Positions 33,437 to 43,062 are shown, numbered from the stretch's first letter. The stretch is DNA of 44,915 nucleotides from Chara braunii (GCA_003427395.1 BFEA01000043.1:1845806-1890720); one strand, 5' to 3'. A program made the numbers and translations. Notes: generated by a model not told the origin, from the letters alone.

Positions 33437-33625
33437 ATGGCGGCTTCAGCGACGATGGCTGGCGTGTCCCTGACGCGTGGAGGCTCCATGGTCGACTCCT
33501 GTCTTCCAGTTGGGCGAGCTCGTCGTGCCTTGCGTTCGCAGTCCACGCCTGCATTGCCAGCGGGAGTGCCGAGCCATCTCTTCTCTGGACACGTGTCGAC
33601 TTCGAAAGAAACGGGGACCACCCAG
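33437..33625 (+). CDS. TL29: Exon 1 of TL29/APX4-like thylakoid lumen protein (transit peptide)
   Basis: This exon encodes 63 residues starting MAASATMAGVSL. It is rich in Ala, Ser and Arg and has no acidic residue before Asp20, which is typical of a chloroplast transit peptide. The ATG at 33437 has a purine at -3 and G at +4 and is the first ATG after a purine-rich leader. The exon ends in ACCCAG at 33625, followed by the donor GTAATG, in phase 0. The next exon I can recognise (39874) also begins in phase 0, so the join is open. A (CT)n tract begins about 25 bp into the intron. The identification rests mainly on exons 2 and 3. The transit peptide alone would fit any plastid protein, and attachment of this exon across a 6.2-kb intron is inference. 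Confidence 0.62.
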
Positions 33626-33646
33626 GTAATGTGCGCACGATCACCT

Positions 33647-33649
<3 letters not shown>

Positions 33650-33714
<65 letters not shown>
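33650..33714. repeat. (CT)n microsatellite just inside intron 1
   Basis: About 65 bp of CT, beginning 24 bp after the exon 1 donor. Confidence 0.95.
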
Positions 33715-33718
<4 letters not shown>

Positions 33719-33865
33719 GTTCGGTTGCTGGTCGCGGCCATGCCCTCTCCCCGAGCAGCAGACCGGACCTTCCCGTGGGGTTGGTGTCGGCGTCTCTTCT
33801 ATTTTACCGACTGTTGGACCGCACATGCTCTCTCCTGCTCTCCATCTCACCCGTGAAGAATGGCG

Positions 33866-33868
<3 letters not shown>

Positions 33869-33944
<76 letters not shown>

Positions 33945-33975
33945 NNNNNNNNNNNNNNNNNNNNNNNNNNNNNNN

Positions 33976-34031
<56 letters not shown>
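33869..34031. repeat. (CT)n tract interrupted by a 31-N gap
   Basis: A CT repeat on both sides of N bases at 33945-33975. The gap size is probably nominal, and Ser/Leu and Arg/Glu frames across it are artefacts. Confidence 0.95.
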
Positions 34032-34038
<7 letters not shown>

Positions 34039-34180
34039 CAGCCGCATTGTTGCGTCTCTCTTCTTCGCCGCAAATTACAGGCAAAGCTGACATGCGTTCG
34101 TATTGCCAGAAGTATGCCTGGTATGTCATGCGCACTCTCTTACTGGCACATACACAGACTGTGTGGAGGGTTGAGGGTCA

Positions 34181-34297
<117 letters not shown>

Positions 34298-34734
34298 TAT
34301 CCAGAGACTGGTAATTCAGAGCTATGTATCTGTTCCGTTTAGGATTCGATTCTGTAAATGTTGGGGCATACTCACCCTAGGACTGTTTTGACCCAGCTCT
34401 GAGTGAGCTACATTCGTTGGGAGTCGTGATTGTGGCCATATGCATCCAGGGCGTTTCTAGGCTCAGCAAGGTAAGGGTCTTAAGTACTGGTGGTTGAGCA
34501 GAGCAATCCTTCTCACGTCCTTTCGGACAAAATGTGGATCGATTCCGAAAACAAAATTAAAGGAATGTGCCGAAGGACAACGAAATGGGACTTCCCCCAT
34601 GGTTGTAGATCTTTCTAATTTTAAATTAGTTTTACTTCCGTTGCACTGGCTATCACAGGACTGTACCAATTCCTGATAAGAAGAAATAGCGAAAAAAGAA
34701 AAAAGAAAAAAAAAAGAAAAAAAAAGGGAATGCA

Positions 34735-34787
34735 CCAAGCCCATGTGGCTGATGATACACCCATGCACTGTTGATAAGCAGACCTGC
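34735..34787 (+). repeat. Fragment of a second tRNA-like retroposon head
   Basis: GATACACCCATGCACTGTTG followed by A-TAAGCAGACCTG resembles GATACACCCATGAACTGTTG in the tRNA-like head at 35504. It directly precedes the foldback at 34788. Confidence 0.4.
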
Positions 34788-34943
34788 GGCCAGGCCCCAC
34801 TAGCAGGGTTGAGTTTCCTCAACGCCTGAATCTGGACGTGTCTGTGGATATGTGCCGAAATCGCGTTGAATTTCGTCAACCGCACATCTCCGCGTCCAGA
34901 TTCAGACGTTGAGGAAACTCAACGCTGCTAGTGGGCCCTGGCC
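34788..34943. mobile_element. Foldback element with ~62-bp inverted arms
   Basis: The left arm GGCCAGGCCCCACTAGCAG then GGTTGAGTTTCCTCAACG and CTGAATCTGGACG is mirrored by CGTCCAGATTCAGACG, TTGAGGAAACTCAACG and CTGCTAGTGGGCCCTGGCC. Each arm also contains its own small palindrome GTTGAG-TTTC-CTCAAC. No transposase is present, so this is a MITE or foldback. Confidence 0.75.
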
Positions 34944-35339
34944 CCTGAACTCCGGGGAATGACGATACCTCAAGGCTGTCCCATTTTCGAAAGAAAAAGA
35001 GTAAAACATGGGCCAAAAACTACTTCTTTGCAACAAGTTCTGACGAAGGGAAGATGAAAACGTCCTCATGGTTGAGAAGACCTCTTGTTAGAGTGGCAAA
35101 CAGGTGACAGAGTGGGTGCCGCAATTTTCGGCACCAGTTTTAGGGGAGAAGCTTGCCGCTATAGGCAACCTTGTTCTCAGACACAGGCCCACACCAGTGG
35201 GTTCATCTTTAGGACTCGTTTTAGACCCTATTCCGACGATGGCTTTCCTCCGTAATATTTCATAGGGGACCAATTTTCCCCCCTTTGTTTGAAATTTGAA
35301 ATTGAAATGGAATCAGATAATCAAGGGGATGCTGGATCC

Positions 35340-35438
35340 GGGGCCAAGTCCCACTTACCCGGATCCTCCGTTCCCGACCGTAGATCATGAAAATCAACGG
35401 CCAGAAATGAAGAATCCGGTCAAGTGGGACTTGGCCCC
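35340..35438 (-). mobile_element. 99-bp palindromic element, copy 1
   Basis: The ends GGGGCCAAGTCCCA (35340-35353) and TGGGACTTGGCCCC (35425-35438) are perfect inverted repeats extended by CTT/AAG and CGGAT/ATCCG. On the minus strand the interior TGGCCGTTGAT then ATCTACGGTC matches copy 2. The flanks read GCTGGAAACCGG on one side and GGATCCAGCATCCCC on the other. Confidence 0.75.
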
Positions 35439-35503
35439 CGGTTTCCAGCACAGTAGAAGATTGGTTGAAACTTGAAACTTGGAAGTTACCAGAAAAAACC
35501 CAA

Positions 35504-35575
35504 GAGCCTAGCTCAGTGGATACACCCATGAACTGTTGAAATAGGTGCTGTGTTCGAATCCAGATGATGGAACTT
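35504..35575 (+). repeat. tRNA-like SINE head, second family
   Basis: GAGCCTAGCTCAGTGGATAC (box A) and GTGTTCGAATCC (box B, 35550-35561) are correctly spaced for a pol III promoter, but the cloverleaf stems do not close. A SINE head is more likely than a functional tRNA. Confidence 0.55.
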
Positions 35576-35652
35576 GACAAGTGAAACCAAGTACTAATAA
35601 ATTGCTTGGGGGGCCGGTCAGCTCAATGATCATATCTCAAGGCCGTCGCCCT

Positions 35653-35818
35653 TTCATTAGTACCTTTGTCCGTTCGAAAATACTCGGCCTCCGAGCTTTC
35701 AGGAGGCCGAAACGAAACGACGGCCGCCGATCAGATTGATCATTGCCGGGCTCGGCCTCCGGAAAGTTCGGGAGCTGGCAAGTACTTGTCGAAACCGGAC
35801 GCCAAAGGTACTAGTGGT
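35653..35818. mobile_element. TTAA-type MITE, degenerate copy
   Basis: The right end GGTACTAGTGGT abuts TTAA (35819-35822). The left end is decayed, ATTAGTACCTTTGTCCG. The interior has its own palindromic GGCCTCCGAGC/GCTCGGCCTCC words. Confidence 0.5.
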
Positions 35819-36163
35819 TTAAAAAAAAAAAAAAAAAAAAAGTTATCAGAAAAAAATCATAGGAGGTGCCACCCAGATTGGTGAAAGTTACGGATACTGG
35901 GGAACGGCCCCGGCCTTTCCGTGTTGTTGCATTTGATAATAAAAGTTTTTTGGATTCTTCCAAAAAAGAAAAAAAAAAGAAAAAAGAAAAAGAAAGAAAA
36001 AGAGTGGAGAAGGGGACCACCTGGGCCCAGCAGGGATATTGGATATTGGCAGCTTGCTGCAGTAAGCTGGTGCTTTTTTCTTTTTTTCTTTCTTTTAATT
36101 TTAATTTTAATTATTTTGTTAAGAACATTGCTTCAATCTATTCGTGGGGAGCTTCACGCGCCG

Positions 36164-36262
36164 GGGGCCAAGTCCCAAATACACTGATTCTTTGTTTGTG
36201 GCTGTTGATATTGGTAATCTATGGTCAGAAATTGAGAATTCGGGTACGTGGGACTTGGCCCC
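36164..36262 (+). mobile_element. 99-bp palindromic element, copy 2
   Basis: The ends GGGGCCAAGTCCCA (36164-36177) and TGGGACTTGGCCCC (36249-36262) give exactly the same length as copy 1 in opposite orientation. The right flank GGGAACTGGGCCCAGTGTCC resembles that of copy 1 and of the 58-bp motif at 31328. Confidence 0.75.
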
Positions 36263-36336
36263 GGGAACTGGGCCCAGTGTCCCTTATGAACATTGAATAA
36301 TTGGAAAACCAGATAGTTACAGGGGCCATTACCGAC

Positions 36337-36429
36337 ATACCTTTCTCAGCTTTTTGGCTAAAAATAGATCAAGTGTAGTATCTGTTCTGAATCTTCTGAT
36401 CAGTTTAATATCTGATCCGTGGTCCATCG
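36337..36429 (+). pseudogene. U2 snRNA-like sequence, 5' half with insertions
   Basis: ATACCTTTCTCAGCTTTTTG-GCTA, then GATCAAGTGTAGTATCTGTT-CT and ATCAGTTTAATATCTGAT-CCGTGG-CCATCG follow the plant U2 snRNA 5' half, including the branch-point-pairing GTAGTA (36375-36380). It differs by about 5 extra bases after GGCTAA and about 9 after GTTCT, and it stops in an A-rich tail where U2 stem III should follow. No plant snRNA upstream element (TCCCACATCG-like) or TATA box is visible upstream. I infer a truncated retro-pseudogene. U2 is the spliceosomal RNA that recognises the intron branch point. Confidence 0.75.
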
Positions 36430-36525
36430 AAAAAAAAAGCATTAAAAAGAAAATATCACCCGGCTTTGGCTGAGGGATTCTAAGAAATTGTGAACCATCT
36501 CCTCCTAGTGGTAGAAAGTTACAAC

Positions 36526-36960
36526 CGGCCTAGCTCAGTTGGGAAGGCACGCAAGTGGCATTCAGGAGGTCTTAGGTTCAATCCCCATTGGCCTCATGTA
36601 CCTTCCTGGGCAAGCTAGGCGCCCACCACCTAGAGATAAGCCGTTGGCCCCCCGAGAGACTGTTCATGTTCGTAGGGAGGGGACTGGAGGGGAGGCACAG
36701 CAACTGGCCCATCGAAGAAGCTTGGTCCTGATGCTACTGGCTGACCCCTGGCCGGTATTGCCCACCTGCAGGTCGGGTGCAGTCCCTCATGTTCCCTCGT
36801 TGGAGGCTTGAACTCGAGCTGGCTGCTACGGGTTCCCCGTAATACTATATAAGGATAATAAAAAAGGTCTGAAAGGCTGTCCTGTCCAGATTTGACAGGC
36901 AATTGAATTGGCTGGGCTTAAAAGAATTAGCCTTTTTAACAAAAAAAAACTAAAAAAAAG
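36526..36960 (+). mobile_element. tRNA-derived SINE, copy 2, with target-site duplication
   Basis: The head GGCCTAGCTCAGTTGGGAAG (box A) and AGGTTCAATCCCC (box B) starts near 36527. The body aligns with the minus copy at 27312-27725, ending CCTGTCCAGATTTGACAGG. After it come unrelated A-rich bases to 36960. The insertion is bracketed by GTTACAAC at 36518-36525 and 36961-36968, an 8-bp target-site duplication, which supports LINE-driven retroposition. Confidence 0.85.
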
Positions 36961-37623
36961 GTTACAACTTGGAAGATATAAAGAAAATTAGCAAACACCC
37001 CAGGATTGTTTTATTTTTGGAGAAAGGGGAAGAAAATTGACCATAATTGTGAAACCGAGAAAAAGAATCCCCCCTCGTCGACTAGCCCACCACCCGAACC
37101 CAATCCCCTCTCTGGCAAGATTTACCCCTCACAAGCACCATCTGGTGAGCCACTTGCCCTCCAATTAGATGGGACAATGGCTTGCTACTGTAAGCTAGAT
37201 CGTGCACCTAGTCATCGCCATTGTCAACTGCCTTCTAGCCCAGGACACTCTGGATTTCGGCAGTATACTGGGCTGGTTCATGGCTTCTCCCGATATAGGC
37301 CAGACAAGGATTTTCACTTGTGAGCAACATTTGAGACCTGGTCAATAGCATTGCAATTTTGGGATCACTCGTGTCCATGCTTGGGCGTTCAGAGTGGCCA
37401 TTTGTCCAAAGAATGCAGCCACCGAAATGCCAGAAAATAGAATTATTAGAGAAGACAACAAGCATGATCCTTGTTGATTTGCTATAGGCAACAATTTTAT
37501 AATTTGGGTCATAGTGGGTAGCACCGTAGCAGTGTTTACCTTTACAGCACCAGTGTGTGACCGAGGTGTGTCGGTTAACATGCCGGTCTTTTGTGAATGT
37601 ACGGGCTTGTTGTGCCCACTTAA

Positions 37624-37772
37624 ACCACCAGTACTTGGCCAAGCTATCGGCCGAGGACAAAAATAAAGTAGAAACATTTTTAGTGAATGAATTTGGGTGC
37701 TCTTGTAGTGGTCCATACGTTTCCTAAAATCGTGGCTTGTTAATGGGCATGACTTTAGGAAGTACTGGTGGT
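37624..37772. mobile_element. TTAA-type MITE, copy 1 of a back-to-back pair
   Basis: The ends ACCACCAGTAC (37624) and GTACTGGTGGT (ending 37772) are flanked by TTAA at 37620-37623 and 37773-37776. TTAA target duplication is typical of piggyBac-type transposition. It is 149 bp and non-coding. Confidence 0.75.
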
Positions 37773-37776
37773 TTAA

Positions 37777-37937
37777 ACCACCAGTACCTTTGCCCGCTTG
37801 AAAATCAATTCCGCACCGGGTAACGCGGAAGCCAATCGGAATCGGACCACCATTGATAAATTGAATTGGTAGCCTGGTTTCCGTTTCCGACTCTTTTTTT
37901 TTGCTCGCGGCCGGTGTATGGGAAAGGTACTGGTGGT
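37777..37937. mobile_element. TTAA-type MITE, copy 2 of a back-to-back pair
   Basis: It starts ACCACCAGTACCTTTG and ends AAAGGTACTGGTGGT, flanked by TTAA at 37773-37776 and 37938-37941. The first TTAA is shared with the preceding element, giving the palindrome ACTGGTGGTTTAAACCACCA at the junction. 161 bp. Confidence 0.8.
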
Positions 37938-38934
37938 TTAAATTCATTCATGATAAAATAGATGCAGAGGCCCGCAGAGGCCCACAGAGGCTCAGTGAAC
38001 AGTCTTAGCTACTAGTGGTCTAATAGCTTCTCGAATGCTATGCTTGTGTGCGGCATAATTAATTAGAGTGTGGCTCCATTTGTGCTATTTATATACAAGG
38101 CTAGTGTGAACTTAGCCATTTTTGCCACTAGGTTCCTAACTTCCTACTTCGCCATTTTTGCCACTGGGTTACTAACTTCCTATGAATCGCATGTTGACAA
38201 CCGTTCACAAACATAGCTCGTCCTAGTGCTACCGTGATCCGAGAGCAACTGGTCCTCCATAAGCCTATGGAAGCCTATCAAAGTTGGGAACTTCGGGAAG
38301 GACTGGATGTAGGGGGTTATGCTTCACAGTCAATTGCAATATTATAGGCCTTGGAAGGCCAGTCTTCTTGAACATTAGCTACATGTGGATGTGATTCAAC
38401 ATTGAATGTCATGCAACAAGTAACTGAAAAAAACGCAGTCGGCTCCCCCTACACGCCCCCAAAAAAACAAAACGCCATGGAAGTGTTTGCTTTTTCTTTT
38501 GACTGGTGCTGCCAACCATTTTGGCCCTGTAACATTGTTCATCTGAAGAACCAAGAATGTCGCACACTTGATTCTGAAGTTTACCTGGGTGAGGTACTGG
38601 TTGTTTAAAGGGGGAAAAACGCCCTCGCCTGATCCACCTCCTCACCAAGACTGAATAGTCTTTATAAGTGCCTCAGTGCAGTTACACCATCAAGGGTGTT
38701 CATGATTGCCAATTCGGGGGTGAAACTGAGCCTCATGATCATGTAGTAAGAGATTGTATGAGGTAAGGTTGATATGCTTGACTAAAATGACGATTCTTTA
38801 TGTATTCCGACTTGCATTTTGTTCCCCTGTGATGCAACTTGAAACACTCTTCTTCATCATTCCTATGGGGCATCTTAAGTGTTAGATAAACGAGGAGGAA
38901 AATGAGAACTGAAGTAGGAAGTTTTCTGCAAGGA

Positions 38935-39387
38935 GGGGGGTTATTCGGTTTGGATTGTACGAATGGGATGAAGGGATTTGGATTACAGTTAGTCTTGGTG
39001 TTAACATTGTTAAGTTTGTAGGTATGGTGAGGGTCTTGATATGAGTGACATTCAACAAACAAACCATGGTTGAGGCTTGAGAAATTGGGCAATTTCGTAG
39101 GAGGAGCGAAGTAGAAGTGTATGAGGATAAGTAAGAAAAAAAAAAAAAAAAAAAAAAAAAAAANTTATTCGGTTTGGATTGTACGAATGGGATGAAGGGA
39201 TTTGGATTACAGTTAGTCTTGGTGTTAACATTGTTAAGTTTGTAGGTATGGTGAGGGTCCCATACGGCCTGCCACTCTTGGCTGCAACCATGGTTGAGGC
39301 TTGAGAAATTGGGCAATTTCGTAGGAGGAGCGAAATAGAAGTGTATGAGGATAAGTAAGAAAAAAAAAAAAAAAAAAAAAAAAAAAA
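38935..39387 (+). repeat. Tandem ~200-bp duplication with poly(A) and an N
   Basis: TTATTCGGTTTGGATTGTAC and the following ~90 bp recur from 39165. Both copies end in GTATGAGGATAAGTAAG plus a long A run. The middles differ (TTGATATGAGTGACATTC against CCATACGGCCTGCCACTC). A single N at 39164 joins them. It may be a genuine repeat, or two versions of one locus placed in tandem by gap closure. Confidence 0.7.
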
Positions 39388-39873
39388 CAATTATTCATTT
39401 TTTTTTCTTTTCTTGCCCTTTTTTTTCCCTCTTCCTCCTTAATCATATTATAATCCATCCTATTCATCGTTTCTCCTTCCTCCTCATGGAGAAATGGCAA
39501 AAGGAAAAAAAAAAGATTAAAAAAAGGGAGAAGAATTCTAAAAAGAAGGATTATGAAGGAGAGAAACGAAGAATAAGGATAATGAAGGAAAACCGTGAAT
39601 GAAAGAAAAAAATAAAGGTGATGGGAACATTAGGATGGTGATAACCACATCAGCGGTGATGTGTTGGATAACAAAGAGGCGAAAGAAAGGGATCAAGAGG
39701 TCTAAGAAAAAGGATAAGCAGGGATGACATATATAAAATACTATATATATATATATAATACTATATATACATACATTATACATAAATAATTCATTGTTTA
39801 TATACTAAGCCCATTTTTAAAGCTTGTGGAAATTTGACGGTCTTTTGCGAATCGTAATGAGATGTTGATTCAG

Positions 39874-39972
39874 GTTTTAGCGAGGTGTGAGGCTGCACAA
39901 GGTGATACACAAGATGCTTCTACAACAGGAAGACGTGGAACCCTAGTGGGACTCTCGGCATTGGCAGCTGCT
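39874..39972 (+). CDS. TL29: Exon 2 of TL29/APX4-like protein (twin-arginine lumen signal)
   Basis: This is a 99-bp exon of 33 codons, phase 0 at both ends. It is bounded by the acceptor TTGATTCAG (39865-39873) and the donor GTAAGAAC (39973). It encodes residues 64-96, starting VLARCEAAQGD, with the twin arginine Arg83-Arg84 followed by GTLVGLSALAAA. This is the n-region and start of the h-region of a lumenal signal that follows a transit peptide. Such bipartite signals send nucleus-encoded proteins through the Tat translocase into the thylakoid lumen, and as I recall Arabidopsis TL29 has an RR-D-V-L-K-L-A-G signal of this kind. The unspliced frame stops within 15 codons of the donor, as expected for an exon. 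Other Tat-routed lumen proteins fit this exon alone; exon 3 decides the family. Confidence 0.68.
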
Positions 39973-40502
39973 GTAAGAACACCACTTATTCCTTTGTGTT
40001 AACCAAAATTTCTTAATTGTTTTGTTGTTTTTGTGTCCAGTGGTTGGATATTCATTGAAATCTCAACATGATTTTCATTTTGCTTTCGCCTTTTTTCTCT
40101 TTCTTTTCATTTTCATCTCTTCCTTTGCTTTTGTCTTTATTATGTTGTCTCTCTGTTTACATTTTTGTTTTTCTCTTCATCTTCATTTTGATATTTGCCC
40201 TTGTTTTTGTTTCTATCTCAGTTTAAACCATAAGTTCACACAAAGCTAAATTGAAGAACCAAAAGTTGCATGTTTCCGAGCCTGACTGCTACAGTAACAG
40301 GCTGAAAAAAAAAATATGGGGTTAGTGGAAAAAATTGTCCAGTAGTACCTCGTGTCAGCAGATGGCACCCAAAAGACGAGCGGAAAAAAAAAAAAAAACA
40401 ACTAAATTTAGATCAATGATGAACAAAGACCGTTGTCATTTCGTAAAAGAATAAAAAGATGTGGGGGAAGCCATCTGACCTAGGGCATACTCACACTAGT
40501 AC

Positions 40503-40540
40503 CTGTCTCTTATACACATCTAGATGTGTATAAGAGACAG
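40503..40540. other. Nextera mate-pair junction adapter (artefact)
   Basis: CTGTCTCTTATACACATCT followed at once by AGATGTGTATAAGAGACAG is the Tn5 mosaic end and its complement. This is the circularisation junction of Illumina Nextera mate-pair libraries, not genome sequence. Confidence 0.98.
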
Positions 40541-40543
40541 GCG

Positions 40544-40694
40544 TCAAGGGTGTTCATGATTGCCAATTCGGGGGTGAAACTGAGCCTCATGATCATGTAG
40601 TAAGAGATTGTATGAGGTAAGGTTGATATGCTTGACTAAAATGACGATTCTTTATGTATTCCGACTTGCATTTTGTTCCCCTGTGATGCAACTN
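40544..40694 (+). other. 150-bp duplicated read from 38690-38839 (artefact)
   Basis: From TCAAGGGTGTTCATGATTGC to GTGATGCAACT this repeats 38690-38839 and ends at an N (40694). Placed directly after the adapter, it is best explained as the far end of a mate-pair read used to close a gap. Confidence 0.93.
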
Positions 40695-40786
40695 TTTTTT
40701 TTCCCTTCTTCTTTCTTGTAGTGCCTTACCAACGAGGCAGGATGTATTCCACCTTCTCAGGAGAGGCCCTCACTGAGGGCATACTC

Positions 40787-40903
40787 GTACTACCGTCTTC
40801 ACTCGAATAGAACGCCCGATCATTATCACTGCATCTAGACCGAAAATTGTGTCAAATACAACTACAATGACTGGACGTTCTATTCGGGTGAAGGCGGTAG
40901 TAC
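40787..40903. mobile_element. MITE with 28-bp inverted ends (117 bp)
   Basis: The left end GTACTACCGTCTTCACTCGA through ACG (40787-40814) and right end CGTTCTATTCGGGTGAAGGC through GTAC (40876-40903) pair with two mismatches in 28. A nearby word GGGCATACTCGTACTAC recurs in shorter form at about 40483 and 40997. Confidence 0.75.
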
Positions 40904-41327
40904 ATTCCAGACTTTATCTGACCGCTATCATGGCCATATCTTCCATTTTTTTTTATTTTTTTCCCCCTATTTACATTCTTGCGAATGCCCTCACTCAAGG
41001 CGTACTCACACTACTACTTTCCAGAATGTATTGGATGGATATTACGTCAAAATCCGTCGTTGTTTTCCTTTTGTTTTTGGCTTTGTTTCCTTCTAAGATT
41101 AGTGTCATGCCAGCAAGGCAGGACGTCTGAGTAAATAGTGCAGTCAAGCCCAATTTCTCTTTTTTTTCCTTGATTTCGTTTTCAATCAATTTTTTTTGGG
41201 CCCACCTGTCTTTTCCCTCCGAACCTATGTCGTGTCGGATCACTGTTCATCTTGCTACGGTCGCAGTGTACTGCGTTTTGGTGAATAGTGGGGCCCGTGA
41301 ACTGGCGGTTTAACTTTTATTTTGGTC

Positions 41328-41581
41328 CGCCACACCACTATCGAAACGAGGGGTTTTGCAAAAACAGAAGTTCCCATGCAACCTCTCAAAATTATGATGA
41401 GGGGACTCCTACCTATAACAACCCTTGTTTCGAGGGTCCTTCTCGTCCCTTGCAGTAACACTTGAAATTTCGAGAGTAGGCCTGATGTTGGGACTGATGA
41501 GGGCTTGCTCGTTTCTTTGGGGTTGTTTATCTTTTCCCACCCAGCTTTTGCAAAATCGCTTTTTGAGAGTGGTGTGTGGCG
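41328..41581. mobile_element. MITE with CGCCACACCACT-TCGAAA ends (254 bp)
   Basis: The left end CGCCACACCACTATCGAAA and right end TTTTTGAGAGTGGTGTGTGG-CG are inverted repeats of the family seen at 32365-32472. TTTCGAGAGT and TTTCGAGGGT occur inside. Confidence 0.6.
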
Positions 41582-42069
41582 AAGTGGTGTAAGCTTACGA
41601 ATTCTGCGTTTCTTGAGTTTATGAGTTTTCTCAATTCTTTTATCATTTTTGAAAGCGGTGTAGTGAGACCTTTTATTTTTAGTTTCGCCTGTGCCTTTTC
41701 GTTGATGTTGTTTTATTTTTACTAATTAGTTCTTCCTTTTCCTCATTTTTACTTTTGCCTTTGTATTCTTTGCTTTTGCCTTGCTTCCACTTTCTTTTTT
41801 TCCCCTTTTTCTTAAAAGGCTAATTTTTTGCTTTAGATTTTCAGTTTGCCTTCACCTTGAGCTTTGCCTTGATTGTCATCTCTATTTGTGTTAGTCGTTG
41901 TTTTATCTTTACCTTTGTGTTCGCCTCCACCTTCATCTACCTGTTTGTGTCTCCACGTGCAAATATCTTCATCTTTGTGTATTTGTGGTCATCTATTTGT
42001 ATCTTCACCATGCATGTCGAGATGCTGCATCTTGATCTACATGTGTGCATGGATGCATGCATGTGTTGT

Positions 42070-42073
<4 letters not shown>

Positions 42074-42118
<45 letters not shown>
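42074..42118. repeat. (GT)n microsatellite
   Basis: About 44 bp of uninterrupted GT. From 42240 to 42335 follows an irregular GAT/GGT/AAT triplet tract that includes an imperfect duplication of GATAACAACGAGGATAATAA. Confidence 0.95.
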
Positions 42119-42617
42119 ATGGAGGCATGTGCTTGGTCATGTCTTAGGGGTGCATAAGCGTTCAAGTGTCGAAGAGGTTATTTGTTTGATATGAAGATGA
42201 CCATCATGATGGTGATCATGACAATGGTTATAACACCGCCACCTCCAACGATGATGATGATGATGGTGATGGTGATGATAATGATAACAACGAGGATAAT
42301 AATGATAACAACGAGGATAATAATGATAATGATAGCCATGAAAGCCCCAATGTGGTTATTCATCATAATTATCACAGCCTGGCACTCTATAATTACCGAT
42401 AATTTCAGGAAAGAGTGAATAGTGCTCTAAGGGAAAAGGTTCATCTTCGACTCTTGCTTTCTTAATGTAGTTTTCACCAAACTTAGCCTGACCAGGTTAG
42501 GGTTTTGGTATTGTTGGGTTTTTCTTGGGGTTTATGGTTTGTAATTCTCACCAAACTCAATCGTCCCAGGCTATCATTACTGTTGGATCAAAATGTTGGT
42601 ATTGATTGAGATCTTAA

Positions 42618-42767
42618 ACCACCAATACCTTCGCAACTGTTTTGTTTCCATGTAGCATTTAACACGTCGGTTCCTTGGGGGATCGATGGACCAAACGGAA
42701 AAAAAACACAATTTTGCACCTGTGTTGGTTCGACATTTGGAAAAAGAGGCATGGATGTAGTGGTGAT
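42618..42767. mobile_element. TTAA-type MITE, intron 2 copy
   Basis: TTAA (42614-42617) then ACCACCAATACCTTCG on the left; GTAGTGGTGAT then TTAA (42768-42771) on the right. Length (150 bp) and ends match the 37.6-37.9 kb family, with more decay. Confidence 0.55.
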
Positions 42768-43062
42768 TTAAGGAGTCTATGGCTTAGAGATAGGGAACTT
42801 GACCTATTATGTTGCTCAGAAAAAAAGTTAGCAAACAAACTACTCACTAGTTGAAAAAATCGCTCCCTTGTCATTCTTGCTCTTTCCTTATTATGCTCGT
42901 TGATGATTTGGGAACTCTAAATTGGACATTCTCTCGTTTTCAACGATGACTAAAATATCACCAAACTATGTACTTCATTTTAAGTGTAGTCATGGTAGAA
43001 GTATTCTTTTAGTTTCTTTTGAGATCTTGCATAATATATAATTTAACTCTCATGCAAGCCAA

